Origin: an uncultured Collinsella sp.
GTDB taxonomy: Bacteria > Actinomycetota > Coriobacteriia > Coriobacteriales > Coriobacteriaceae
DNA length: 22,248 bases
Reading direction: 5' to 3'
Assembly: GCA_902489775.1 (NCBI GenBank)
Contig: CABUBH010000034.1
Location: 1-22,248 of the forward strand
The notes below the pieces were generated by a model that was not told the DNA's origin, ran no database searches, and worked only from the letters and a program-made list of their open reading frames with translations. The translations under genes and the position numbers were made by a program. Positions 8,974-16,005 of this stretch are shown here, in pieces. Numbering within the stretch: the first letter of the stretch is position 1; the number at the start of each line of letters is the position of its first letter.

Positions 8974-9642
8974 TTAGATAGCGAAAAGTTTAGCAAGCTC
9001 GGCCACCGAGTGCACCACCGCATCGGCGCCCGCGGCCTCGTGCTCCCCCGGCGCTGCCGCGCCCGAATAGATGCCGATGCACGGCACGCCCATCGCGTGC
9101 GCGCCCTCCACATCGTTAAAGCGATCGCCGATCATCACGGCATCGTCGGCCGTCGCGCCGAGCGCCGCCAGGGCATCGCGAACCGAATCGGCCTTGGTCT
9201 CGCGTCCCTGCGGCGGATTCATGCCAACCACCGCCTCAAACTGCGAAAGCCCCAGCTCGCCCACCATGTCAATGCACTTTGCCTCCATGCGTGACGTCGC
9301 CACGGCCAAGCGATGCCCCTGCGCGACAAGGCCATCGAGCAGCTCGGGGATTCCATCGAACACGGGATACTCTTCCGGTCCCAGCTCATCAAAAAAGGCA
9401 CGGTACTCGTCGGCCACCACAAGCGACTCCTCGCGCGTAAAGCCGTAAAAGTCGTGGAAGCTCTTCCACAACGGAGGCCCGATCATGCGACGCAGGTCAC
9501 CCATCTGCGCCTCCGAAAACCCGCGCGCGGCCAACGTCTTGCGCGTCGAGGTCATCACCGCTCGACCCGTATCTGCCACCGTACCGTCAAAATCGAACAG
9601 CACAATCGGCCGTCTGCATATCTCCAGCGCCTCCATCGGCAT
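8974..9642 (-). CDS. HAD family phosphatase (phosphoglycolate phosphatase-like)
   Basis: This 222-aa HAD subfamily IA hydrolase has motif I FDFDGTVAD near the N-terminus, a helical cap beginning with the IGPPLWKSF segment typical of Gph/PpaX-like enzymes, motif II ATSRM, the motif III Lys in ETKADSV, and motif IV MIGDRFNDVEGA. These enzymes remove phosphate from small metabolites or hydrolyse pyrophosphate; the substrate is not predictable here. The ATG at 9642 follows GGGGAAGAGGG; a second ATG two codons later is also possible. It is divergent from degV and is followed on the same strand by the dipeptidase gene. Confidence 0.87.
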   Translation of the reverse strand: MPMEALEICRRPIVLFDFDGTVADTGRAVMTSTRKTLAARGFSEAQMGDLRRMIGPPLWKSFHDFYGFTREESLVVADEYRAFFDELGPEEYPVFDGIPELLDGLVAQGHRLAVATSRMEAKCIDMVGELGLSQFEAVVGMNPPQGRETKADSVRDALAALGATADDAVMIGDRFNDVEGAHAMGVPCIGIYSGAAAPGEHEAAGADAVVHSVAELAKLFAI

Positions 9643-9708
9643 CCCTCTTCCCCAGTTGGTGATTTCCACACTTACACTTCAAACTGTTGACTATTCAACA
9701 ATTAAAGC

Positions 9709-9736
9709 TGGCAATGTGGAACGACTCCACTATACT
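9709..9736 (+). promoter_or_regulatory. Candidate promoter of the degV gene
   Basis: A TATACT -10 hexamer at 9731-9736 lies 57 bases before the ATG, with a weak TGGCAA -35 at 9709-9714 (16-base spacing). A TTGACT at 9687 is too far away to pair with it. Confidence 0.35.
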
Positions 9737-9792
9737 TGTCGCACTTTGCTCTCAGAAGGCGGCGCGCAAGCGCCCCAACGAAAGGTGCAATT

Positions 9793-10653
9793 ATGTCTTT
9801 TGCCATCATAACCGACTCCACGTCGGACATCTCCCCCGCCCGCGCCCAAGAGCTCGGCATTTACGTGATTCCGCTGCATGTGATTATCGAGGGCGAGGAC
9901 CTGCTCGACCAGGTGCAGATTACTGCCGAGGAATACGTCGCGCGCATGGCCGGCTCCGAGCAGCTGCCGCACACCTCGCAGCCGAGCGCCGGCGAGTTCA
10001 AGGCGCTGTTTGACCGCGTGCGCGCCGATGGCCACGACAGCGCGATCTTTATCTCGCTGTGCAGCGAGTGGTCCGCCTGCTATTCCAACGCATGCCTGGT
10101 CGCCGAGACCCACGAGCTCGACGTGCGCTGCATCGATTCGCGCACCGGCTCGGGCGCCGAGGGTCTGCTGGTGGAGTACGCGCTTGCCATGCGCGAGGAC
10201 GGCCGCAGCTTGGACGAGACCGAGGCGCAGATCCGCGCGACGTTGCCCGACGCCCACCTGCTGCTGATTCCCCGAACGCTCGAGAACCTGGTCAAAAACG
10301 GCCGCGCCCCCAAGCTCGCCGGCCAGCTGACGCAGATGCTCAACATTCGCCTGGCCGTTTCGCCGGAGTGGCAGTCGGGCGAGATCAAGGCCATCAAGAA
10401 GGGTCGCGGCTCTAAGCGCATCGTCGCCAACACCATGGCCGACTGCCTCGCGTTTTTGGCCGAGCACCCGGGCTCGAGCGTGCGCGTGCTCACGACCGGC
10501 GCTGCCGAGGAGCAGGAACTCGTCAACCAAGCGCTCGCGGGCCAAGACTACGTCGACGCCGGCACCGGCCCCATCGGCTGCACCATCGCAACCCACGTGG
10601 GCGTGGACGCCATCGCCATCAGCTACTGCCCCCGCTACCAGCCCACCCACTAG
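9793..10653 (+). CDS. DegV family fatty acid-binding protein
   Basis: This 286-aa protein starts with the DegV signature FAIITDSTSDIS and carries the second hallmark HTSQPSAGEF near residue 60. DegV/FakB proteins bind a fatty acid in a two-domain cleft; in Firmicutes, FakB presents it to the kinase FakA for phosphorylation and phospholipid synthesis. No fakA is present in the window. The usual S-x-x-LSGT segment is replaced by ISLCSEWSACYSNA, so ligand contacts may differ. The start at 9793 was chosen for AAAGGTG five bases upstream; the frame could extend to 9736 but has no ribosome site there. The gene stands alone, divergent from the HAD phosphatase, and ends at palindromic repeat R2. Confidence 0.9.
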   Translation: MSFAIITDSTSDISPARAQELGIYVIPLHVIIEGEDLLDQVQITAEEYVARMAGSEQLPHTSQPSAGEFKALFDRVRADGHDSAIFISLCSEWSACYSNACLVAETHELDVRCIDSRTGSGAEGLLVEYALAMREDGRSLDETEAQIRATLPDAHLLLIPRTLENLVKNGRAPKLAGQLTQMLNIRLAVSPEWQSGEIKAIKKGRGSKRIVANTMADCLAFLAEHPGSSVRVLTTGAAEEQELVNQALAGQDYVDAGTGPIGCTIATHVGVDAIAISYCPRYQPTH

Positions 10654-10666
10654 GGCCACCTTTACC

Positions 10667-10733
10667 ACTTGCGGTGGAATAGGGACTGTTTTTGGCATAT
10701 CAACCGCAAATCAATCCCTATTCCACCGCAACT
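10667..10733. repeat. Palindromic intergenic repeat R2
   Basis: Arms of 17 perfect base pairs (10669-10685 and 10715-10731; TTGCGGTGGAATAGGGA) flank a 29-base centre. It is nearly identical to R3 at 14229-14295, and its outer arms resemble R1. It lies 14 bases after the degV stop. Compared with R3 one arm position is G instead of A and its partner is C instead of T, so pairing is preserved. Confidence 0.85.
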
Positions 10734-10822
10734 TTATTGCCGCGCGCTACCCACATACAAGATATTGCTGGCGATTGGCGCGTTCCCAGCTGTTTGGGGA
10801 GCTTTGATTGGCCCCAACGATA

Positions 10823-11050
10823 CCCAGTGGGCAAAAAATGGCAAATATGAGTACTGTCATAAATTTAGTAACAGCAAAATTTCGCTGAAATTGCCCGCTT
10901 CCACCGATTTCAAGCTCCATAAAGCCCCGAATCGTCGTGTTTAGGGGGTTAGAAATATCTAATCTCAGCCAATTGGTCTTAAATACTTTCCAAATGATAT
11001 GGTACTAGCCAGGCAACAGTACTCATATTTGCCATTTTTTGCCCACCGGG
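10823..11050. mobile_element. MITE-like element with 35-bp terminal inverted repeats
   Basis: The sequence at 10823-10857 is the reverse complement of 11016-11050 over 35 bases with one mismatch; the inner 31 bases are perfect (GTGGGCAAAAAATGGCAAAT and onward). The 158 bases between are AT-richer than the surroundings and encode nothing convincing. Size, long terminal inverted repeats and lack of a gene fit a non-autonomous transposable element. No target-site duplication is evident. It lies in the 564-base gap between degV and the helicase gene; apart from R2 and this element I see no gene in that gap. Confidence 0.7.
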
Positions 11051-11217
11051 TTCGGATGAAGCCCGCTCTTTACGCCTCCGGCTGCCCACATAACCGCAAA
11101 TCCTGATTACCAAGGGCCGTCGCGCGCCTTGGCATCGACCGAAAGCCACTCGCGGAGCAATCCCTCACCATTAGCGAACTTGAATCGAAATTATATATCC
11201 CAAGAAGTCGCAATGCC

Positions 11218-14200
11218 GTGCCCTCGTCTCAGCAACTCCAACACAAGAATGGCATTCAAATGGGCAACACCATGCATCAATACGCCCTCTTTGGGACCGC
11301 ACAATTTAAATACGATCAGACGATCGCGCACACCTCGGACCCACACCGACAAATCGTCATTTGCAACAACGGTTCAGACGTACGCTACGCCACACTTGAA
11401 GAGTGGGAAGAAGCTGGCGCTTTGTTCGATGAACGAGCGCGAATCGAGGGCATCGTCACCAGCGCGAGCCCAGCACGTGACAAACTCGAGCTCTTTCGCA
11501 GTCTCTTTACCGGACGTAAAGATGTTTACGCTCATGGATATCGCAGAAAAGACGGAGGTATCGGCTATACGCCCGCTTGCGCAAACGAGTGGAAGTCGGG
11601 AATTTGCCCCAAAGCAGCCCATCAAAGAGTCAAATGCGCAGAATGCGGCAATCGCATCTTCCCCGAATTAAGCGATGCCGCAATCATTGCTCACTTTAAA
11701 GGCAACGATGACCGGTTCCGCGATGTCCTTGGGCAATATGTTCTCGACAGGGACTGCAACACGAAAATTCTCGTCATCGATTTTGACAAAGCGGACTGGA
11801 AAGAGGCAACAAATGCCGTACGGCTTGTTGCAAAACGACGGAGCATTAACGCCGCCGTTGAGCGCTCAAGGTCCGGCAACGGCGCACACATCTGGTTTTT
11901 CTTCCTCGAGCCAATCGACGCAAAGGCTGCCAGAGAGTTTGGAAGTTACCTCATAACCGAAGCCGCGGTGCTTAATAAAACAATCACGTTCGAGGCCTTT
12001 GATCGAATGCTCCCCGCTCAGGTCACTATCCCCGATGGAGGCTTTGGAAACCTCATCGCACTTCCCTTTCAAGGCAAGGCACAACGTGAAGGAAACAGCG
12101 TATTTGTAGACGAACAATTCGAGCCCTTTCCCGACCAATGGCTTTATCTGTCGCAAGTCCAGCTGATTCCGCGCTCGACAGTGCAAAATCTGATCGAAAC
12201 CACTGGGGACAACCCACACGGGCTAGCAACAGTTACGGTGGCAAACAAGACCAAACGGTATGCCCAAACGCCCCGCAAACGGCTACCGCTCACATCGCGG
12301 GACTTTCCTTCATCGCTGCCCGTCACACAAGCCGATATGCTGTACATCCCCGAGAAGTCTCTGAGTCCAGCGGCTCAAATGGAAATCCGCGGGCTCGCAA
12401 CATTCGCCAACCCGGAATTCTTCCGCGCGCAATCTATGCATCAATCAGTATTCGGTAAACCGCGGCTCATAGACCTCAGCGAGCTTAGAGGCGGCTGCGT
12501 CGCGATTCCCAGAGGCTGCAAAGCTCAACTTGAGCGACTGCTCCAAGAAACCGGCGTCTCTGTCCACTATTCAGACGAACGCAAATCTGACAATCAAATT
12601 GTGATGACATTTAAAGGCGCCCTTCGCCCTGAGCAGCAAATCGCCGCTGATCAGATGCTCATATACGAAGACGGAATCATGTCCGCTCCGACAGGCTTCG
12701 GTAAAACCGTCATCGGAGCTTACCTTATTGCCGCCATTGGTCTTCCAACGCTCGTCATCGTTCCCAAGATCGCGCTCATAACCCAATGGAAATCCCAGCT
12801 CGAGCGATTTGTCGACATTACGGACAACAGGGAGCCCGTCCGAACCCCAAAAGGACGAATCAGCAAAAAGCAGCCTCCGCTCATCGGGCAAATTGGAGGA
12901 GGCAAGACCGCCGTAAGTGGCCTCATCGACGTCGCTTCATTTCAATCGCTGTCTGGCAAAGACCGCCAAACCGGAGAGCCAATAGTTAAGGACCTTGTTC
13001 GCAATTACGGCCTCATTATCTGCGACGAATGCCACCATGCCGCCGCGCCGCAGCTCGAGCTTGTTCTCAAGTCTGCCCCGGCCAAATACGTATACGGCCT
13101 TTCCGCAACGCCCGAGCGCTCCGACGGTCTTACGCGGGCACTCTCCATGCTCTGCGGCCCGCTTCGCTATGTCATCGATCCAAAAACGCAAGCGATCCAG
13201 CAGGGCATCCAGCGCATCGTACGGCCTCGTTTTACCGGAATTCGACTACCGGCCTACGAGCCCGGTGCAAGCTTCAATCAGATTCTCGACCTTCTGTGCG
13301 CGCATACGGCAAGAAATGAATTGATTGTCGACGACGCCCTCGAAGCCGCATCAAGCGGTCGACATCCACTTGTGCTTTCAAAAAGGAAAAAGCATGCCGA
13401 GGAGCTTTGTAGGCTCTTTCGCGACCGCGGACACGAGCCCATCCTCTTAACCGGGGAAATCGATGCTAAAGAGAGGAAAGCGATATTGAGCAAGCTTCCC
13501 GGCTTTGAGCACGAGCACAGAATCATTGTTGCCACCGAAAGCCTCCTGAGCGAGGGGTTCGACCTTGCATATCTCGACAACTTGTTTATTGCGACGCCGA
13601 TAGCCTGGGATGGCAGCGTAACGCAACAGGCAGGCAGGCTGCATAGAAACTACGACGGCAAACAGCGGGTTGAGATATTCGACTACGTCGACCTGTCGAT
13701 ACCCATGCTCGCCCGCATGTACCAGAAGAGACTCAAGACGTACGCCAAGCTTGGGTACGAAGTCTACGTGACCGGAGGCAGCGAGCAGCCCGATCAAAAC
13801 ATTCTCATAGAGCCGGCGAATGCCGTAGAGACATTGGTTGAAGACATCGTCGACGCCGCCAAGAGCATCTTCATTGCCGCGCCCTACGTATCTGCCGCCT
13901 GCCTTGCAAAGCTCGGCGATGCAATCAAAGGCGCCGCTGCCCGAGGGATTGCCCTTGAGATTTACCTTGCCTCGACTCCGCGTGAAGATGCAAAAGAGAC
14001 TTTGGCCGAAATGAACGTCGAGTATGCCATCAGAGCAGAAGGACGTTTGTGTGCAGCGATAATTGACGAAGAAACTGTCTGGTACGGAACGATCCCGCTG
14101 CTAGCTTTCCCAAAGAACGAAGACTGCAGCATCAGGTTCAAAAACAGCGAGATCGCAGCGGAGCTCTTAGACGAAGTCAGCTACAAGGGAAAGCCAGATG

Positions 14201-14244
14201 CCGCGTCAACAGACGGAACATCTCCATCACTTGCGGTGAAATAG
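11218..14244 (+). CDS. TOTE-type conflict system protein: AEP primase + SF2 helicase + degenerate PLD domain
   Basis: This 1008-aa multidomain protein probably acts in anti-phage or mobile-element defence, as inferred from family. Residues about 85-310 are an archaeo-eukaryotic primase: a C-x8-C-x9-C-x2-C cluster (C121, C130, C140, C143), catalytic DFD (188-190), SGNGAH (219-224) and GGFGNLIALPFQ (274-285). Residues about 465-830 are a superfamily 2 helicase: Walker A PTGFGKT (491-497), DECH (603-606), SATPERSDG, and QQAGRLHR (803-810). Residues about 865-985 resemble a phospholipase-D domain, but HxKxxxxD reads R943, C945, D950 and so is probably inactive. The start is uncertain: GTG 11218, ATG 11260 and ATG 11272 all lack strong ribosome sites; TATATA lies at 11192. 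The gene is less GC-rich than its neighbours, suggesting transfer. Its last codons, LAVK-stop, lie inside repeat R3. Confidence 0.85.
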   Translation: MPSSQQLQHKNGIQMGNTMHQYALFGTAQFKYDQTIAHTSDPHRQIVICNNGSDVRYATLEEWEEAGALFDERARIEGIVTSASPARDKLELFRSLFTGRKDVYAHGYRRKDGGIGYTPACANEWKSGICPKAAHQRVKCAECGNRIFPELSDAAIIAHFKGNDDRFRDVLGQYVLDRDCNTKILVIDFDKADWKEATNAVRLVAKRRSINAAVERSRSGNGAHIWFFFLEPIDAKAAREFGSYLITEAAVLNKTITFEAFDRMLPAQVTIPDGGFGNLIALPFQGKAQREGNSVFVDEQFEPFPDQWLYLSQVQLIPRSTVQNLIETTGDNPHGLATVTVANKTKRYAQTPRKRLPLTSRDFPSSLPVTQADMLYIPEKSLSPAAQMEIRGLATFANPEFFRAQSMHQSVFGKPRLIDLSELRGGCVAIPRGCKAQLERLLQETGVSVHYSDERKSDNQIVMTFKGALRPEQQIAADQMLIYEDGIMSAPTGFGKTVIGAYLIAAIGLPTLVIVPKIALITQWKSQLERFVDITDNREPVRTPKGRISKKQPPLIGQIGGGKTAVSGLIDVASFQSLSGKDRQTGEPIVKDLVRNYGLIICDECHHAAAPQLELVLKSAPAKYVYGLSATPERSDGLTRALSMLCGPLRYVIDPKTQAIQQGIQRIVRPRFTGIRLPAYEPGASFNQILDLLCAHTARNELIVDDALEAASSGRHPLVLSKRKKHAEELCRLFRDRGHEPILLTGEIDAKERKAILSKLPGFEHEHRIIVATESLLSEGFDLAYLDNLFIATPIAWDGSVTQQAGRLHRNYDGKQRVEIFDYVDLSIPMLARMYQKRLKTYAKLGYEVYVTGGSEQPDQNILIEPANAVETLVEDIVDAAKSIFIAAPYVSAACLAKLGDAIKGAAARGIALEIYLASTPREDAKETLAEMNVEYAIRAEGRLCAAIIDEETVWYGTIPLLAFPKNEDCSIRFKNSEIAAELLDEVSYKGKPDAASTDGTSPSLAVK

Positions 14245-14295
14245 GGACTGTTTTTGGCTTATAAGCCGCAAATCAATCCCTATTTCACCGCAACT
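14229..14295. repeat. Palindromic intergenic repeat R3, overlapping the helicase stop codon
   Basis: Arms of 17 bp (14231-14247 and 14277-14293; TTGCGGTGAAATAGGGA) surround a 29-base centre containing GGCTTATAAGCC. It is close to R2 in sequence and orientation. The TAG at 14242-14244 that ends the helicase frame is part of the left arm. It may serve as a bidirectional transcript end between the converging helicase and toxin genes. Confidence 0.85.
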
Positions 14296-14308
14296 TAGAA
14301 GTGAGTGG

Positions 14309-14617
14309 CTAGCTCAGTGGGCCCTGAAATAACTCTTGATGCGAACCCATTCTTACCAGTCGAATCACCGGATTGGTTTTATGCGGCAGGTAGAGAACGA
14401 CCACGTCGACCAGGCCATCGGAAAGATGAAAATCGATGTGACCGTTGTAATTGCCGCCCGGGTTGGAGAGCTCGTGGGCACCGTACTCTGCCGGAAGCAC
14501 GCCGTGTGCCGCAAGCTCGGCAACTGCCGCCTTAAACTCGGTTTTTAGCTGCGGGTGGCTCTGCATCGCTCGCTTATAGTCGGCCTTAAACTGAGCCTCG
14601 ACCTTAATTTCAAACAT
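14309..14617 (-). CDS. YafQ/RelE-family mRNA interferase toxin
   Basis: This 102-aa protein of the type II toxin family YafQ (RelE superfold) cleaves mRNA in the ribosome. It starts FEIKVEAQFKADYKRA, like YafQ. It has the conserved LSNPGG-x-G-H-x-D-x-H core and ends with the characteristic GSHQELF, whose His is catalytic in the E. coli enzyme. It begins 3 bases after the antitoxin stop, with a GGGGAT ribosome site inside the antitoxin gene, so the two are translationally coupled. It converges on the helicase gene, with R3 between them. Confidence 0.9.
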   Translation of the reverse strand: MFEIKVEAQFKADYKRAMQSHPQLKTEFKAAVAELAAHGVLPAEYGAHELSNPGGNYNGHIDFHLSDGLVDVVVLYLPHKTNPVIRLVRMGSHQELFQGPLS

Positions 14618-14620
14618 CGT

Positions 14621-14920
14621 CTAATCCCCATCGAGGAACGACATCAACTCATCAACGTTATCGAATGACGGGCTGTCGTCTGGCAGAATCCCCAGCTCAC
14701 GAGCCTCGGCGATCACCATAGCGCGCCTCGTCGCCTCGTTGGGCACCTCCGCCCTTCCTACAATCTCAAAAGGAATCTTTCGCTGATTTACAAGCTGCCG
14801 AACGGCAAGATTGAGATAGGAATTGAGGCTGAGGCCGACCGAATCCAAGAACTCAGTCGCCCGCTCCTTGAGCCCCTCTTCGATGCGAACCGTCGTAGGC
14901 TTAACCGTTGCTGTAGACAT
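14621..14920 (-). CDS. DinJ/RelB-family antitoxin
   Basis: This 99-aa antitoxin partners the YafQ-like toxin. The N-terminus (TTVRIEEGLKERA, then LGLSLNS-type helix-turn) is the ribbon-helix-helix DNA-binding domain that represses the operon; the acidic C-terminal half (VDELMSFLDGD) should wrap the toxin. IPFEI is the usual RelB/DinJ segment. The start at 14920 was chosen for the excellent GAGGAGGT five bases upstream; the frame could extend 31 codons but that part overlaps the promoter region. Antitoxin before toxin is the standard gene order. Confidence 0.9.
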   Translation of the reverse strand: MSTATVKPTTVRIEEGLKERATEFLDSVGLSLNSYLNLAVRQLVNQRKIPFEIVGRAEVPNEATRRAMVIAEARELGILPDDSPSFDNVDELMSFLDGD

Positions 14921-14951
14921 TTGCGACCTCCTCGCTCTCGTCTTTTGCATC

Positions 14952-14980
14952 AGTATACCCAATATAAACGGCAAACTGAC
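14952..14980 (-). promoter_or_regulatory. Candidate promoter of the toxin-antitoxin operon
   Basis: On the minus strand TATACT (14957-14952) lies 31 bases before the antitoxin ATG. The area is AT-rich but no strong -35 is spaced correctly. Operator sites for DinJ-type autoregulation are expected here but not identified. Confidence 0.35.
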
Positions 14981-15034
14981 GTTAGATAGCATCAGATTGC
15001 CATACATATTCATGTCGCGGTGGGCACGATTGCT

Positions 15035-15793
15035 CTACATCAACCCGCTGAGCGCAATGTCGACGGCCTCGTTGAGGTTATCGGTAATGTGTACCAGATC
15101 CGGATCGAGCGGGCTGATCATACCGGCGCTCATCACCGGGCCGTTGAGCCAGTCGAATAGGCCCTGCCAGTACTCGCTGCCTACCAGCACGAGCGGCATG
15201 CGCTTGACCTTGTGCGTTTGCACCAGCGTGAGCACCTCGAACATCTCGTCGAGCGTGCCAAACCCGCCGGGAAACACAATAGCGCCCGAGCTGTATTTGA
15301 CGAACATGGTCTTGCGCACAAAGAAGTAGCGGAAATCCATACCCAAGTTCACGTATTTGTTGAGCCCCTGTTCGTGCGGCAATTCAATGCCTAGGCCAAC
15401 TGACTTGCCGTTGACACTCGCCGCTCCCCTGTTGGCCGCTTCCATGATGCCGGGGCCGCCACCGGTGATGACCGCCACGCCACGTTGCGCGATCTTGCGC
15501 CCGACGGTACGCGCCGCCTTGTAGAGCGGATCGGTCTTAGGCGTGCGGGCACTGCCGAAGATGGTCACTGCGGGGCCAAGCTCGGCAAGCGCGCCGAAGC
15601 CATCGACAAACTCGGCCTGAATGCGCAGCACGCGCCAGGGATCGGCATGCAGCCAGTCAGTCGAATCTTCGGGCGCCAGCAGGTTGGCGTAGGTGTTGTC
15701 CTTGGGAATCATGGGGCCGCGCATGACCACGGGGCCGCGGCGGTACGTCTCGTCGTAGGCAGGCTCGCCCTCGACGTTCTCATTCTTAATCAT
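15035..15793 (-). CDS. LOG-family (TIGR00730-type) nucleotide phosphoribohydrolase
   Basis: This 252-aa Rossmann-fold protein has the two hallmark motifs of the LOG family: GGGPGIMEAANRG (111-123) and PGGFGTLDE (175-183). Family members hydrolyse nucleoside 5'-monophosphates to a free base and ribose 5-phosphate. Some release cytokinins; others act as general nucleotide hydrolases. The bacterial role is usually unknown, and about 70 extra N-terminal residues place this one with the longer bacterial form. The ATG at 15793 follows AGGAG five bases upstream. A terminator-like hairpin ends just before this ribosome site, so the gene may be controlled by attenuation. Confidence 0.88.
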   Translation of the reverse strand: MIKNENVEGEPAYDETYRRGPVVMRGPMIPKDNTYANLLAPEDSTDWLHADPWRVLRIQAEFVDGFGALAELGPAVTIFGSARTPKTDPLYKAARTVGRKIAQRGVAVITGGGPGIMEAANRGAASVNGKSVGLGIELPHEQGLNKYVNLGMDFRYFFVRKTMFVKYSSGAIVFPGGFGTLDEMFEVLTLVQTHKVKRMPLVLVGSEYWQGLFDWLNGPVMSAGMISPLDPDLVHITDNLNEAVDIALSGLM

Positions 15794-15807
15794 GGGTACT
15801 CCTATCG

Positions 15808-15856
15808 AGAAAAAGAAAACGGGCGGGGTCGACACCATGCGTCAAACACCCGCCCG
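15808..15856 (-). terminator. Rho-independent terminator between tgt and the LOG gene, possibly an attenuator
   Basis: On the minus strand CGGGCGGG (15856-15849) pairs with CCCGCCCG (15827-15820) across a 21-base loop and is followed by TTTTCTTTTTCT. The T-run ends about 5 bases before the LOG gene's ribosome site. It can end the tgt transcript, but it leaves no room for a separate LOG promoter after it. Confidence 0.75.
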
Positions 15857-16005
15857 AGCATCAACTATTCGGTATGGTACCCACGATGCATCAAGCACTT
15901 GCAAGCTATCGGTCAGCGGTCGCGCAGCCGGTGTCAGCGAATGCGACGACCGGCTGGCGCTCGACCATTGCCGTTGTCCACGCTCTGCAAGCGTATCTGT
16001 CGCCC

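Noticed and set aside
11129..11671. 180-codon plus-strand frame overlapping the start of the helicase gene.
   Set aside because: Different frame from the primase domain, Ser/Thr/Asn-rich, no ribosome site.
7392..14295. R1-R3 as a CRISPR array.
   Set aside because: Only three copies, kilobases apart, with no regular spacers or cas genes.
10667..14295. R2 to R3 as a composite transposon.
   Set aside because: The flanking units encode no transposase and no target duplication is seen; a recombination unit remains only a hypothesis.
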